From Diphasiastrum complanatum (taxonomy: Eukaryota; Streptophyta; Lycopodiopsida; Lycopodiales; Lycopodiaceae), in contig CM055113.1 of the NCBI GenBank assembly GCA_029204225.1, positions 5,304,647 to 5,368,646 on the forward strand: DNA of 64,000 nucleotides, read 5' to 3'. The notes beneath the pieces were generated by a model, which had not been told where the DNA came from, made no database searches, and worked only from the letters and a program-made list of their open reading frames with translations. A program made the translations under genes and the position numbers. This document shows positions 31,787-42,356 of the stretch, one piece after another. Every line of letters starts with the position of its first letter. Positions within the stretch are counted from its first letter, which is position 1.

Positions 31787-32611
31787 CAATTCAAGAACCT
31801 GCTGAAGCAAATGGCTGCTGCCGGATCTGTCATAGACAATCAAGACGCAGTGATGCAACTGCTTACAAGCTTGCCAAGCTCATACGACAATTGGGTGATG
31901 ATCATCACGACACATCCAACTCTTTCGAGAGTCATTACAATGTTGTTGCAAGAAGGCACACGGAGGAACGAAGCCTCAAGTTCCTCAGTTGATTCTCACG
32001 CCTTGTACACCAACAAGAGCACAACTAAGCAGAAGAAGAAGAAAGGCTCGAAGCAATCAAAGCAAGACCAGAAATCAGCACAACACAAAGAACAGTCGAA
32101 TTTGTAGACAAAGAATAAGCTGTTCTACAGATATTGCAAGCGAAACAACCACGATATACAAGACTGTCGGATATTACAAGCTAAGAACAACAACAAGGGG
32201 CAGTCGAATCAAGTGGCAAATGCAGCTGCAGAAGCTCCACAGCCCATTCAAGAAGCAGATCATGATGCCTTCATGACCAGCCATCAAGGAGGATTCAGCG
32301 ATAGTTCTTGGTTTCTGGATTCTGGTGTCACTCAGCATATGACCAGTCTCTTGGCTGTTTTAAGTCCTATAGACCCTACGATACCAACAAATATGTTCAC
32401 CTTGGTGATAATAGCATCAAGGTATTAAAGGTGAAGGTACTGTGAGATTGAGATTTGCAAATGATCAGTCTAAGCTACTTTTTAAATTCCTATATGTACC
32501 CAATTTATCTACGAATCTGCTCTTGGTCAGCAGAATCACAGATCTAGGACATAGAGTAGAATTCGAATGTGATCAATGCAAAGTAGTTGATAGGACAGGC
32601 AAGATCCTAGC
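31787..32611 (+). pseudogene. Copia C5 gag-protease remnant
   Basis: A distinct Copia fragment. Gag: DAVMQLLTSLPSSYDNWVMI (about 31843) and ITMLLQEGTRRNEASSSS. A knuckle YRYCKRNNHDIQDC follows (about 32123) whose first Cys is Tyr, consistent with a TGC to TAC change. The protease has SWFLDSGVTQHMTSLLAVLS (about 32304; DSG active site present) and VPNLSTNLLLVSRITDLGH (about 32495). A TAG at 32105 and a frame change near 32425 interrupt it. It ends around 32611 where ELM2-like sequence starts. Confidence 0.75.
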
Positions 32612-32887
32612 ACTCGAAATCCTATAGGACCAGATTTTCAGGCTAATGTTCCTCTCTGGGAGGCCAAGCCAGCTCCTGTTGTGATGGTTGGAATCCCAGG
32701 AGGTGCTGAAGGTAGATTTGAAAGTAAGGACGAGAATAATGAAAGTAGATGGTTGGGTCTGCAGGTTTGGCCTCTTCCAAGGTGCGAGAAAATAGAGAAT
32801 GAAAATAAAATAGGTAAAGGTAGAACTGGTACTTGTTCATGCATTCATCCATGTTCTATTGAGTGCATTCAAAAGTCAAAATATTGA
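32612..32887 (+). pseudogene. ELM2-domain exon fragment (plant ELM2/ARID-type nuclear protein)
   Basis: Frame from about 32612: TRNPIGPDFQANVPLWEAKP, then a Gly/Glu/Asn-rich loop, RWLGLQVWPLP (about 32749), IGKGRTGTCSCIHPCSIECI (about 32810-32869) and a stop at 32885. The G-P-x-F/Y-Q-A-x-(V/I)-P start is the hallmark of ELM2. The WLG-x-x-VWP and GKGR-x-x-x-C-x-C-x-x-P-x-S-x-x-C-(V/I) motifs are those of the plant proteins that pair ELM2 with ARID or SANT/Myb domains and act in chromatin regulation. Only about 90 residues are present. The next family segment (a helix usually following the SxxCV motif) is missing, perhaps behind an intron. It is squeezed between C5 and the C3a LTR, so it is either a captured exon or a gene torn apart by insertions. 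Confidence 0.6.
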
Positions 32888-32898
32888 AAAATCTATCT

Positions 32899-33472
32899 AA
32901 TGTTGTGAGTATGGGTTCTAAAAATGCCAAAGATGAATTGAGCTCTTTTGGCTTAGTAAAGACTCATCTTAGAATAAAATATTCAAGGTAGGTAGAAGTA
33001 GAAACTCGTGCTACCATAGGAATTGCCATTTGTACTTTACATGCCACATTTAATGCATAAAAAGACTATGTGGCACAATTAAACATAATGAGGTGGCTTG
33101 GATAAGTCTAGATAGCTTGAGAGGTGGATCCACAACTCCAATTCAACTTCAAGTAGGAGAAGAGTCCATGGATCTATATATATGTGATGTACTCTCATTG
33201 AGAATATGATGAAATTTGTGTGTAATGCAAATTTGGAGACAAGCTATTTGTGCCCTCTCTCTCTCCACGAGTTTTGTACTTTCTATTTTCTCTCTCTAGC
33301 GGAGTAGAGGCATTTATGATGCTTTGTCTTATGTTTTGTTGACAGATCTTGCATAATATTGCTTGTATGATCATCTTTCCTATTGACAACCAATGCTAGT
33401 CTGATATGGTGTTATTGTGCTTAGGAGATAAAAAATACATGTGTAGGGCGTCCCACACGTGTGAATTCAGCA
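32899..33472 (+). repeat. Copia C3a 5' LTR (3' end sure, 5' end provisional)
   Basis: The 3' end is fixed by ...GAATTCAGCA at 33472, followed at once by the primer-binding site. The 5' end is less certain; TGTTGTGAGTATGGG at 32899 is the most likely TG start, giving 574 bp. It holds a C/T-rich run (33254-33299) and GGGCGTCCCACACGTGTGAA near the end. Related CACACGTGTGAAAT sequence recurs in the C3 leaders at about 34000 and 59750. Confidence 0.6.
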
Positions 33473-33485
33473 TGGTATCAGAGCC
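33473..33485 (+). promoter_or_regulatory. Copia C3a primer-binding site (initiator tRNA-Met)
   Basis: TGGTATCAGAGCC begins right after the LTR. TGGTATCAGAGC is the standard initiator-Met primer site of plant Copia elements, perfectly matched here. Confidence 0.95.
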
Positions 33486-34213
33486 TACCTAAGTTTTACA
33501 AGCAAATCTAATAAAAACGTTTGCAGATCTGATTAGATTTCAAGCTGGAATTGTCTAGATTCTACCTTCTAGCTAGTTTGCAGTTTTCTTGTGATTCTGA
33601 GCTACAAACCACATTGAATGGGCCAGATCAGGTACTGTACGGAATTTCAGGTGCTGGCACCCATTTTCAGATTGGTGGTTCTCTCTCACCTCAGATCCAA
33701 ATTTCAAGCAAATTAGCCCACTAGAAAGCTAGAAATGTGAAGAATCTGATGCAATTTGAATCATGACAATTGGATAAGCCAATCAGAAGTTATAAGCTTT
33801 TGAAGAGTCGTAGGTAGGGCGCCTAGACCTGTGGCAAATCGTGTGTACATGTCATTTATTGGTGAATGATCACAAAAATCACCCAGAAGCTACACAATCT
33901 CATCTATATGTGATTTAGACAAAACTTGTAGGTTCTAGGCAAATTGTTTCATACAAATAGATTGTATTTGAATCAATTTGACATTTTTGGAATATTTCAC
34001 ACGTGTGAAATTCAGAGAACCATAACTTTTGCCATACTTCATCTTTTTTGATGATTCAAATCTTGTTTTAGAGAGATTGTCAAGCTAGTGAGATCTATCT
34101 CACAGTTTTTTGCTAAATCTTACATAGGATTTGTTTATGTACCCTTGATTGGTTCCTATAGTGAGAAGAAAAGCAATTCTTTCGTCCATCTTTTTTGATT
34201 TCCATCATTCTTT

Positions 34214-35902
34214 ATGACTTCAATGGGTGTCTTTCTATTAGAAGCAAGTGAAAGATTGTCAACCTCCAATTACTCAATTTGGAAGGTTAGAATGGAATCT
34301 GTCTTAATACTACAAGATGTGATGGATATTGTACTTGGCATTGAAGAAGAACCAAAAATTTCTCAAGAAATTCCAAAGTACAAAAAGAGAGCCAGGATGG
34401 CTCTGCATTATATTAAGATGAATGTCTCAAATGACATCTTAAGAGAAATTGGTGCTTGTACTAATGCCAAAGATGCTTGGGATGCTCTCAAGACTATCTA
34501 TGAGGCAAAAAATACTTCTAGACTTCTAACACTAAGAAACCAAATTTTTCAAAGTGTACAGAGAAGTGATGAATGTGCTTCAGCTTATGTAATGAGAGTT
34601 AAAGACTTCCATAGAGAATTGTCATGCATAGGAGACTCCATCAACCAAAATAAACTTGTTCAAGTCATACTTAATGGGTTAAAGGAGGAATATGACAACC
34701 TTGTTCAGAGTTATGCCATTAAGGAGGAGCTACCAAGTTTGGAAGCACTCCAAAGTGTGCTCATTTCTGAAGAATCAAGACAAGAATATAAACTATTGAA
34801 AATGGAGAGACTGCCTCTCAACATTGATGGTAAAGCTCTCTTTACCAAAGACCAGCACAGGACAAGAAGTAAGAATCAACACCAATTCTCTTTAAGCAAG
34901 AACAATCTTATTTCCAAGGAGAAAGGAGATGAGGATGAGTCCTCTCAAGCTTCCACATCCAAGAAGAAGAAGAAAAACATCAAGTGTTTCTTTTGTGGCA
35001 AGAAGGGGCATTATGCCACCAATTGCTTCAAGAAGAAGAGTCAATTCAAGCAAGCCAACATTTCTAATGAAGAGAAGGAAGATGCTCATGCAAGTGATGA
35101 AGAGAGATCTCTTATGGTCTCAAGTTTTTTCTCATCACCTTTCAAGAAGGATGGTTCGTAGTATATTGACAGTGGAGCTTCCTCACATATGTGTAGCTCC
35201 AAGTATTCTTTTTCACCCATGTCACCTTATGAAGGAGCCAAGAAGTCCATCTACACAGCAAATGATCATGAGTGTGCTATTGAAGGCATAGGGACCATTC
35301 CCTTAAAGCTTTCTTCATCAAAAGTTCTTTCTCTATCTAATGTACTTTTTGTTCCCAAGCTAACAAAAAATCGTATTAGTGTTGGGCAATTGTTTGATAG
35401 TGGACTAGATGTGAATTTCAAAGTTGGTACATGTACAATCAAGAAGCATGATGAAATCCTTGCATTTGGGTCTAGATATGGTGGAATCTACAAGCTTGAT
35501 CCCAAAGAGTATGCTAAGTCTTGTGATAGTGCTTTTGCTACTCATATGTCTTTGGAGGAACTATGACATAGAAGGTTGGGACATCCTAACTATAATTCTA
35601 TGGTGTCCATGGTCAAAAAAGCCAAAGCTATTGGCTTGTCTAATCTTACACTTCCAATAAATTTCATGATTATTGTGAGCTTGAAGGCATTAAAAGAGAG
35701 TTTTCTTGTGCATATACACCATCTCAAAATGGGGTGGCTGAAAGAAAGAATAGAACACTGTGTAAATGTGCCAAAACCATCAGAATTGAGGCATCTTTGC
35801 CAAAAGTCTTTTGGGGTGAGGCTATCAATTGTTCAAACTATCTTTGCAATAGACTCCCTCATGTTGCACTTGGAGGAAAGTCACCATATGAAGCACTCTA
35901 TT
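34214..35902 (+). pseudogene. Copia C3a gag-protease-integrase, nearly intact gag
   Basis: Leader 33486-34213, then ATG at 34214. Gag: LSTSNYSIWKVRMESVLILQ, ALHYIKMNVSNDILREIGAC, KDAWDALKTIYEAKNTSRLL, QVILNGLKEEYDNLVQSYAI, all typical and uninterrupted. A canonical knuckle CFFCGKKGHYATNC lies at about 34984. A single TAG at 35159 replaces the Trp of (W)YIDSGASSHM; the protease follows to LTKNRISVGQLFDSGLDVNF (about 35362). A TGA at 35566 replaces the Trp of the (W)HRRLGHPN pre-integrase motif. Integrase is internally deleted near 35664: the N-terminal zinc-binding part is gone, but YTPSQNGVAERKNRT (about 35714) remains. The element stops at EALYL (35902), where another repeat begins. RT and RNase H are absent. 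Confidence 0.9.
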
Positions 35903-36317
35903 TGGTTGGTTTCTTGATTCTTGGACTTCTAAAATGTTGTAGATTAGTTTCTTGTTTCTTGTTTTGTGGATTTATGCAAGTATAGTAGTGTTTAAGATCT
36001 GATTTCAATTCGTTTTCGCAGCATTAGAGTAGGATTTCAGTCATTGTTCAACTGTTTGCATGCTGATCTCATGGTTGAATGCTTTGGCATGCATGCTTGA
36101 CTGATTGTGGTCATTTATGCATGTGCTTCAATGCAAGAGACACAAAACTGAGCATCCTCTGACAGGCAGGACAATTCTACAACGTTAATCAGTCCATTTT
36201 GCTTGGTTTGGGAACACATCTAATGAATGCCCACGAAGCCTGATAACAGGCAGAATCAACCTCGAAACTATTCTGGAACAAGATGAAAGACAGATTTCGA
36301 AGTAGAAAATCTATACA
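35903..36317 (+). repeat. Dispersed repeat, candidate LTR of Gypsy G3
   Basis: TGGTTGGTTTCTTGATTC to ...ATCTATACA (415 bp, TG...CA). The same sequence with small differences is at 43276-43745, and part is inverted at 12338-12525. Here it interrupts Copia C3a integrase at its left edge and is followed by a Gypsy-like primer-site sequence at its right edge, which suggests an LTR. The copy at 43276 runs into C2 RNase H instead. Confidence 0.45.
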
Positions 36318-36319
36318 TT

Positions 36320-36330
36320 TGGCCCGTTGC
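36320..36330 (+). promoter_or_regulatory. Possible G3 primer-binding site
   Basis: TGGCCCGTTGC resembles the tRNA-Asp-type site TGGCGCCGTTGC with one base missing. It lies three bases after a CA that could end an LTR. Weak on its own. Confidence 0.3.
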
Positions 36331-36529
36331 TACTTGTCCATTCACATTATGAAACGATCAATGCTTCAAAACTACCCCTGATTAGATCCATCCAAAAACA
36401 TAATACATTTCAAGATCTATTCACAACTCAAAATGACCTACAACCACCCTCCACACGTCCTACATACATTATCAGATCTTTCAACATCCTCATCTACACA
36501 GTTTATTCATCATCTGCACATCCTTCGCG

Positions 36530-37540
36530 TCCCCATCTACGCCGCCCCTCTTTCGCGTCTCAACTTAGTCGAGACATTCGTGTCCAAACTCAGCCGAGTC
36601 ATTCACGTTCCAACTCAGCCGAGTCATTCACGTTCGATCTCAACCGAGTCGCCTCTCCATTACCATCTCGCACCACGTAGGTGCTTACCAAAAAAACAAA
36701 AAAAACAGTCAGATCTCGCCCGCGTCTACACTTCAACTCTCAACCGGCGACTTCTATCAGAACTCGACCGAAGCAATAATCAGATCTTGACCGAAGCGTC
36801 TCCAGTTCCAATCTCGATCAGGTCATTCTTATGAAATCTCAGCCGCGCCACTCTAGTACGCTCTCAACCGAGGCTGAGGATTCCATCAGGTTTCTAAACC
36901 CATCATATGTCGATCAGATAACCAACATCAAATCTCAACCGGATCTCGATCGATGTCTTCTTTGAGATCTCAACCGGCAACTTCTGTAAAATCTCGACCG
37001 ATGACTTCTGTCAGATCTTGACCAGAGACTTTTGTCAGATCTCGACCGAAGACCTTGCGTCAGATCTCGACCGAAGGTTTCTTTCACCATCTCGATCGGA
37101 CCGGATCAAGGCCAAACCACATAACTTTCTAAATTTTTTCTAGTCTTTTTCGCGTTCTTTTCATGCTTTTTTGTGTTTTTTTCTAGTTCTTTTCGTGCTT
37201 TATCTGAGTTTTTTCGTGTATTTTTTTGAATTCTTTAGTGTATTTTCTAGTTTTTTCGTGTTTTTTTGTGTTTTTTTTGTGAGCGTTTAAATCTCGACTG
37301 GAGCTCTTCACTTAGATCTCAAGTAGAGCATTCCAGTCAAATCTCAACCAGAGCATTTCATTCAAATCTCGATCAGAGACTTCTGTTAGATCTCGACTAG
37401 AGGCTTTGCGTCAGATCTCAACCGACGGGTTCTGGTTCAGATCTCGACCAAGGCAATTCGATCAATTCTAGACCGGATCACTTAAGTCTGATCTCGATTG
37501 GCCCGAGATTTCTGGTTGCAATTTTGAATGCACCACCATC
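36530..37540 (+). repeat. Degenerate minisatellite in G3 leader, ATCTCGACCGAAG-type units
   Basis: Units close to CAGATCTCGACCGAAGACTTCTGT recur irregularly, clearest at 36950-37080 and 37300-37510. Variants include ATCTCAACCGG, ATCTTGACCAGAG and ATCTCGATCGG. The spacing is mostly 25 to 35 bases. A T-rich insertion (37130-37275) separates two groups. There is no credible coding frame. Confidence 0.75.
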
Positions 37541-39480
37541 TCCCCATAGCCTTCAAATCTGAAAAAAAAAAAAACAAAAAAAACAAAAAGAAAATTCGAT
37601 ACCACTTTTTTATTGAGTTTTTTTTTTGCATTTTCTTCTTGTCTTTTCGAGATCTTTTCTAGTTTTCTTTGTCACTTTATCTTTTTCTAACTCTTTCTCG
37701 CGATTTTTTTTTTTCAGTTTCTCATGACTTTTTTTTGGAAGTTTTCTTCGCGACTTCATTTTTTTTCGAGTCTTTTTCGTTTTTTTTCGTTTTCTAGTTT
37801 TGTTTGTCAATTTTTCTAGTTTCTTTCACATGTGTGTCCATTTTTCGTGTGTGTCTCTATTTTTGAGATTTCTTCTTGTCTTTTCGAGGTTTTTTGAGTT
37901 TCTTTCACGCTGTTTTTCGAGGTTTTCAAGTTTCTTTCACGTTGTTTTTTTTTTCTAGATTTGTTCAAGATTTTATTCTATAGTTGTTCTAGATTTGTTC
38001 TAGCCTGTTCGCATTTTTTTAGACTTTTCGAGAATTTTTGAGTCTTTTCTAGATTTTTTTCTAGAATTTTTTGTGTCTTTTCGAGATTTTTCGAGCCTGT
38101 TCGAGATTTTTTCTAGAATTTTTTTGTGTTCTTTGAAAATTTTCTTGGATTTTTTGAGATTGTTTGAGTTTTTTTGAGATTGTTCGAGTTTGTATATTTT
38201 TCGTATTTCGTCAACATTCTTTCGAGTCTGTTTGCATTGTTTAGCCTTTTCGTGAAATTTCACGAGTTTTGGATATTTTTTGACAGTATTTCGAGATTTG
38301 TTGCGATTTTTCGAGGTTTTTTTCTAGATTATTTTCAAGCATGTTCTCAATTTTTGAGTCTCTTCGTGAATTTTGCTAAAGTTTTCGAGATTTTTCGAGA
38401 ATCTTTTTTTTTTTTTCGTCTTGTTTGAGATTTTCTAGATTTTTCGAGTCTCGTCACAGTTTTTCGAGCCTTTTTGAGGTTTTATTGTCATGTTTTTTGA
38501 GATTTTTTTGACTTTTTTTAGCCTGTTCATATTTTTGAGCTTTTCGAAGATTTTCGAGTCTTTTCTAGATTTTACTAGAACTTTTTTCGAATAGTTTCGT
38601 GTTTTTTCTAGATTGTTTTCTAGATTGTTGTCGAAAATATTTTCATGTTTTTTCTAGCTTGTTTTCTAGTTTGTTTTCTAGAAATTTTCTCGAATATTTT
38701 CGTTTTTTTTCTAGATTGTTTTGTACAATTTTTCGCAAATATTTTCGTGTTTTTTCTAGATTGTTTGAGTTTTTCCTAGTGTTTTTCGAGCCCCTTCAGT
38801 AGTTTAAGCCCCTTCCATTTTTCTAAATTGTTTTCTAGACTTTTCTAGAATATTTCAAAAAAAATTTCGTGTTTTATCGAGATTATTTTCTAGATTTTTT
38901 CGTCTTGTTTGAGATTTTTCAAATATTTTCTAGATTTTTCTAGATTTTTCGAGATTTTTCTTGATTGTTGAGACTTTTCGAGAATTTTTGAGTTTTTTTT
39001 AGATTGTTTTCTTTTTCTTGTTTTTTGAATGTTTTTGTAGGTTTTGTCAAGCCTGTTCGCAATTTTCGAGCTTTTTCTAGATTTTTCTAAATTGTTCATG
39101 TTTATTCAAGATTTTTCGAGCATGTTCGAGATTTTTTTCGTTTATTTTGAGATTTCTCTAGAATTTTCGAGTTGTTTTTGAGATTTTTCTCGTGTTTTTT
39201 TTGAGACTTTTCTAGAAATTTTTGAGAAATTTTCTCGATTGTTTCATGTTTTTCGAGTTCTTTTCTAGATTTATTTTCGTGTTTTTCGAGATTTTTTGTC
39301 TAGATTTTTTGAACATTTTTCGGGAACTTTTTTGTGTTTTTTCGAGATTTTTGTCTAGATTTTTTGAACATTTTTCAAAAAATTTCAAGATTTTTTCTAG
39401 AGTTTTTCAAGAATTTTTTCGTGTCTTTTCGAGATTTTTTTGAGATTTTTTTTTGTGTATTTTCGAGATTTTGTTGCGTC
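37130..39480 (+). repeat. 2.3-kb T-rich low-complexity tract, TTTTTCGAGATTTTTCTAGA-type units
   Basis: Thymine-dominated on the plus strand and built from interchangeable short words: TTTTTCGAG, ATTTTTCTAGA, TTTTCGTG, TTGTTT. CTAG and CGAG occur every 10 to 30 bases throughout. An interruption at 37560-37600 is A-rich on the same strand. Frames read as Phe/Ser/Arg or Lys/Ser/Arg strings are artefacts of composition. At about 39487 it flips to A-rich (AACCCTA, AATCCAAAAA) just before the G3 gag. It lies where a very long 5' leader would be. Confidence 0.8.
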
Positions 39481-39599
39481 TTTTTTCGAACAAAAAAACC
39501 CTAGAAAATCCAAAAACACCAAAAATCCAAAAAAATCCAACAAACCCTAAAAAAATCAAAAAACACCAAAAATCCCTACAAAATTCAAAAACACAAAAA

Positions 39600-40870
39600 A
39601 GACACAACAGTAACCAATTGACCACCGTACTGATCCGGATATCCCAACAGATTATCCATACGAGGTAAGGTCCCCTACAGCTAAACAAATTAGACGCCAT
39701 AGGTTGTACCGAATGCGGTCCCAAATCCACGAGCCATCCACAAACCCATTCACAGAACAAGAGCTTGATAGAGCCCAGTCTTCACGAGCACAAGCCCATT
39801 TTTATGGTGTTGAATCCTCACAGGCCTTACCCACCTTAATGGCATTTTTGCTACACACGGTGCTCATCTTTGTACACCCAAACTAGAGTTACCCAAGTTT
39901 GATAGTAGTTCGAACCCTCAGAGATTCTTGCAAATCTTTGCGAATGCGTGTGACGTTTACAGTGAAACATCTCTAGACGCTATGGTCCAACTGTTTTTCA
40001 TGACCATGATCGCCAAAGCACTTGACTGGTTTTTTAATCTCGATCGTGAAGATAAGGGACTGGTCACTTTTGAAAGAGTCCTTTATCAAGCGTTTTAAAC
40101 CCTTTTGTTTGATAGATTGTCCTTTTGTCAAATTGAGTAACATCAAGATGGCAAAAGATGTTTAGTCGGCCTTCCAAGATGGATCAGATGTGAGCTTGAA
40201 TCCAATGATGAATATACGAGCCTAAAGTTAGCTATGTCGGATGCCCTCAAGAGGGAAGATGAAGGATCAGATGTTGACGAATCCAAGGAAAGACGAGTAT
40301 CACGTGCTCCTGTTCATGAGTCAAAGTTGATCGAGGACACCCGAGATCAGCTTTGGAAATCACAACTAGAGTTGCTTAATCAGCAACATCAACTGCAAAT
40401 GGAAAAACTCACTAATGAGTTTCAAACTACCCTAAAGTCTATCCAAAACAGTATGCCTGGTCAGCCAAACCCTGCACATGTACCTTATAGACAAAAACCA
40501 ATATGGTGCCCACACTGTCGGGCTACACATCCTGCTGATGCTTGTCCTTCATATCAGCCTATCCAAGCAAATGCCATCCAACGATATGAAGAACAATCAT
40601 CACAATATGGACATTCCTCGCCTTATCATGAATATCCACCTGAAAGTCCAGACCCATTAGCCATACAAGATGGCTATGCCGTTATTCAAGGGCCAATAAA
40701 CAACAGATGTTTCATCTGTGGTGAAACCGGCCATTTCATGTCTGATTGCCCAGTTAAGACCAAGTACCATGCCGAGTATCCCGACTGTGTCAGAAAGCAC
40801 AGTTTCAAAGACTGTCCAAAACAACTCAACAATATCCTACCTGTCCGACACGTCAATTATGAATCATGAT
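39600..40870 (+). pseudogene. Gypsy G3 gag remnant
   Basis: A Pro/Ser/Arg-rich region (TDYPYEVRSPTAKQIRRHRL, about 39645; EQELDRAQSSRAQAHFYGVE, about 39760) precedes the capsid start LELPKFDSSSNPQRFLQIFA (about 39886-39945). This is homologous to G1 LDLPKYNGLTDPVRFLQIYA. After stops near 40096 and 40164, an open frame from 40234 encodes MSDALKREDEGSDVDESKER, a Gln-rich coiled-coil-like segment, knuckle-like CPHCRATHPADAC (about 40507; CX2CX3HX4C), canonical CFICGETGHFMSDC (about 40711), and a third knuckle that has lost its first Cys (YPDCVRKHSFKDC, about 40777). It ends at 40867. No protease or RT follows; the element is truncated here. Confidence 0.8.
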
Positions 40871-41499
40871 AGGATCCACACGAGAACACCACACGAGCAC
40901 CATAGCACCCAACCGCTCAACCTGCTACTCACTCGAGAAGTTTCTTGCAAACTTCTACATCACCACGCAATTCACCAACTCCATAATGCAAAAAATGAGT
41001 CCTTGTAGGAGGAAAGTGAAATCAATATTCCAAATAGAGATTTGGTTCTAAATCTCTTGCTCAGAGAGGTCCTCAGGACATAGTACCTCAACCATAACTG
41101 CATCTCGAGCTATATCTTACAACATCTACTATCAATGATGGTAGATTCAGTGTCACTATTTCTGCCTTGTTTTTGACAAGGGCTTATGAGAGTTCTTTCA
41201 TTACTCTAAAAGATCAATAGAAACATAAAACTGTCCAAGTGAATTATACATGTTGATGAATGACTTTTTGTTTGACAAGTGCTCTACAACTTTCACTCTT
41301 TGTAACATTGATATCTTCCTTGTTTATTTTTTGTCATTTTTTGTTTTGGTAATTTCTTCTAATTGCATCTCTTTTTCTAGATTTGTTTTCAGTTCATCAA
41401 GGATAGTCATTGAACAGGAGACATCATGTAGTGTGTCTCAAGAATAACTAGTCATTCCTCTATCAATCTTCAAGTCACCTTATATAGAGTTTCGGATTT
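40871..41499. other. Stretch without a recognised gene
   Basis: May be decayed pol linker of G3 for the first 150 bases (weak Asn/His/Thr-rich frames), then nothing identifiable up to the C4 leader copy. Confidence 0.4.
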
Positions 41500-42356
41500 T
41501 TGAACATATTCCAAATCTGCAAAGTGTATATTACATCAGAGTTGATTCTTGCATCTCATTGTCATATTAATCTTCAAATCAACTACAACAAGATCGAAAC
41601 AAATTTAGTAAAAATTTGTTCAATCTTTAGTCTAGTCACATGTTCAACGTGTTTCCAACTACATGTTCCACACGCCGATAAAATCTTGAGCATCATGAAC
41701 AGTTACCAACAACAACATCCCCATCAACAGAATTTGGGGGGGGGGGACAGAGAGAGAGAGAGAGAGAGAGTGGATCTGCTTGGATCCACTGAAGCAGTTA
41801 CACCGCCAGCAACAACATCAGCAAGATTGACAACCAAGGTCACAAGTCAAATATGAAAAAGACAAGGCTAAAGAAGACAGATGGGCAATCTAAATAGACT
41901 CAATCAGAAGAAGTACCCCTCACCTAGCAAGTGGTGGTCAAATCTCAACATTGCAAGGGTCCAAGGCTACAACTGTAGAACTATCAGTTCCTTCACCCAC
42001 CCACCAAGCCTTCATCATGTTTTCTTATCGTTACCAAACCGTCCATCCAAATATGTTCCTACCACAATTTTTTGATGATAAGCCCATCCCCTTGAGACTG
42101 ATAATCGAATTTTGTGCAACCTGCAGAACGAAAGTTTTCTTTGAGACTAGAACTTCAACTGAGAGAAGAACCAAGAAACACCCAAAATCAAATGGAAGAT
42201 ACAGACCTCCCAAAAGTTATAATCTGTCCAGAAATTAAAAGTGAAACCATCCATGGCAGATGCAACAAAAGAAAGAGACACGAGGAAAGCACTCGAGCAT
42301 GCAAGTTGTGAAGCTGCTGAGAGCTCTCCAATTTTGAGAATGTCGACCACTTGAAG
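41500..42356 (+). repeat. Second copy of the C4 leader block
   Basis: Same orientation and order as 14300-15680, with about 560 bases missing at about 41918, between GTACCCC and TCACCTAGCAAG. A G-run and (GA)n lie at 41738-41770. It ends at GACCACTTGAAG (42356), just short of where the C4 gag ATG would be, and joins a repeat shared with 12526-12740. Confidence 0.7.

Noticed and set aside
37610-39443. Frames rich in Phe/Ser/Arg (plus) or Lys/Ser/Arg (minus)
   Set aside because: Composition artefacts of the T-rich low-complexity tract; no motif or start context.
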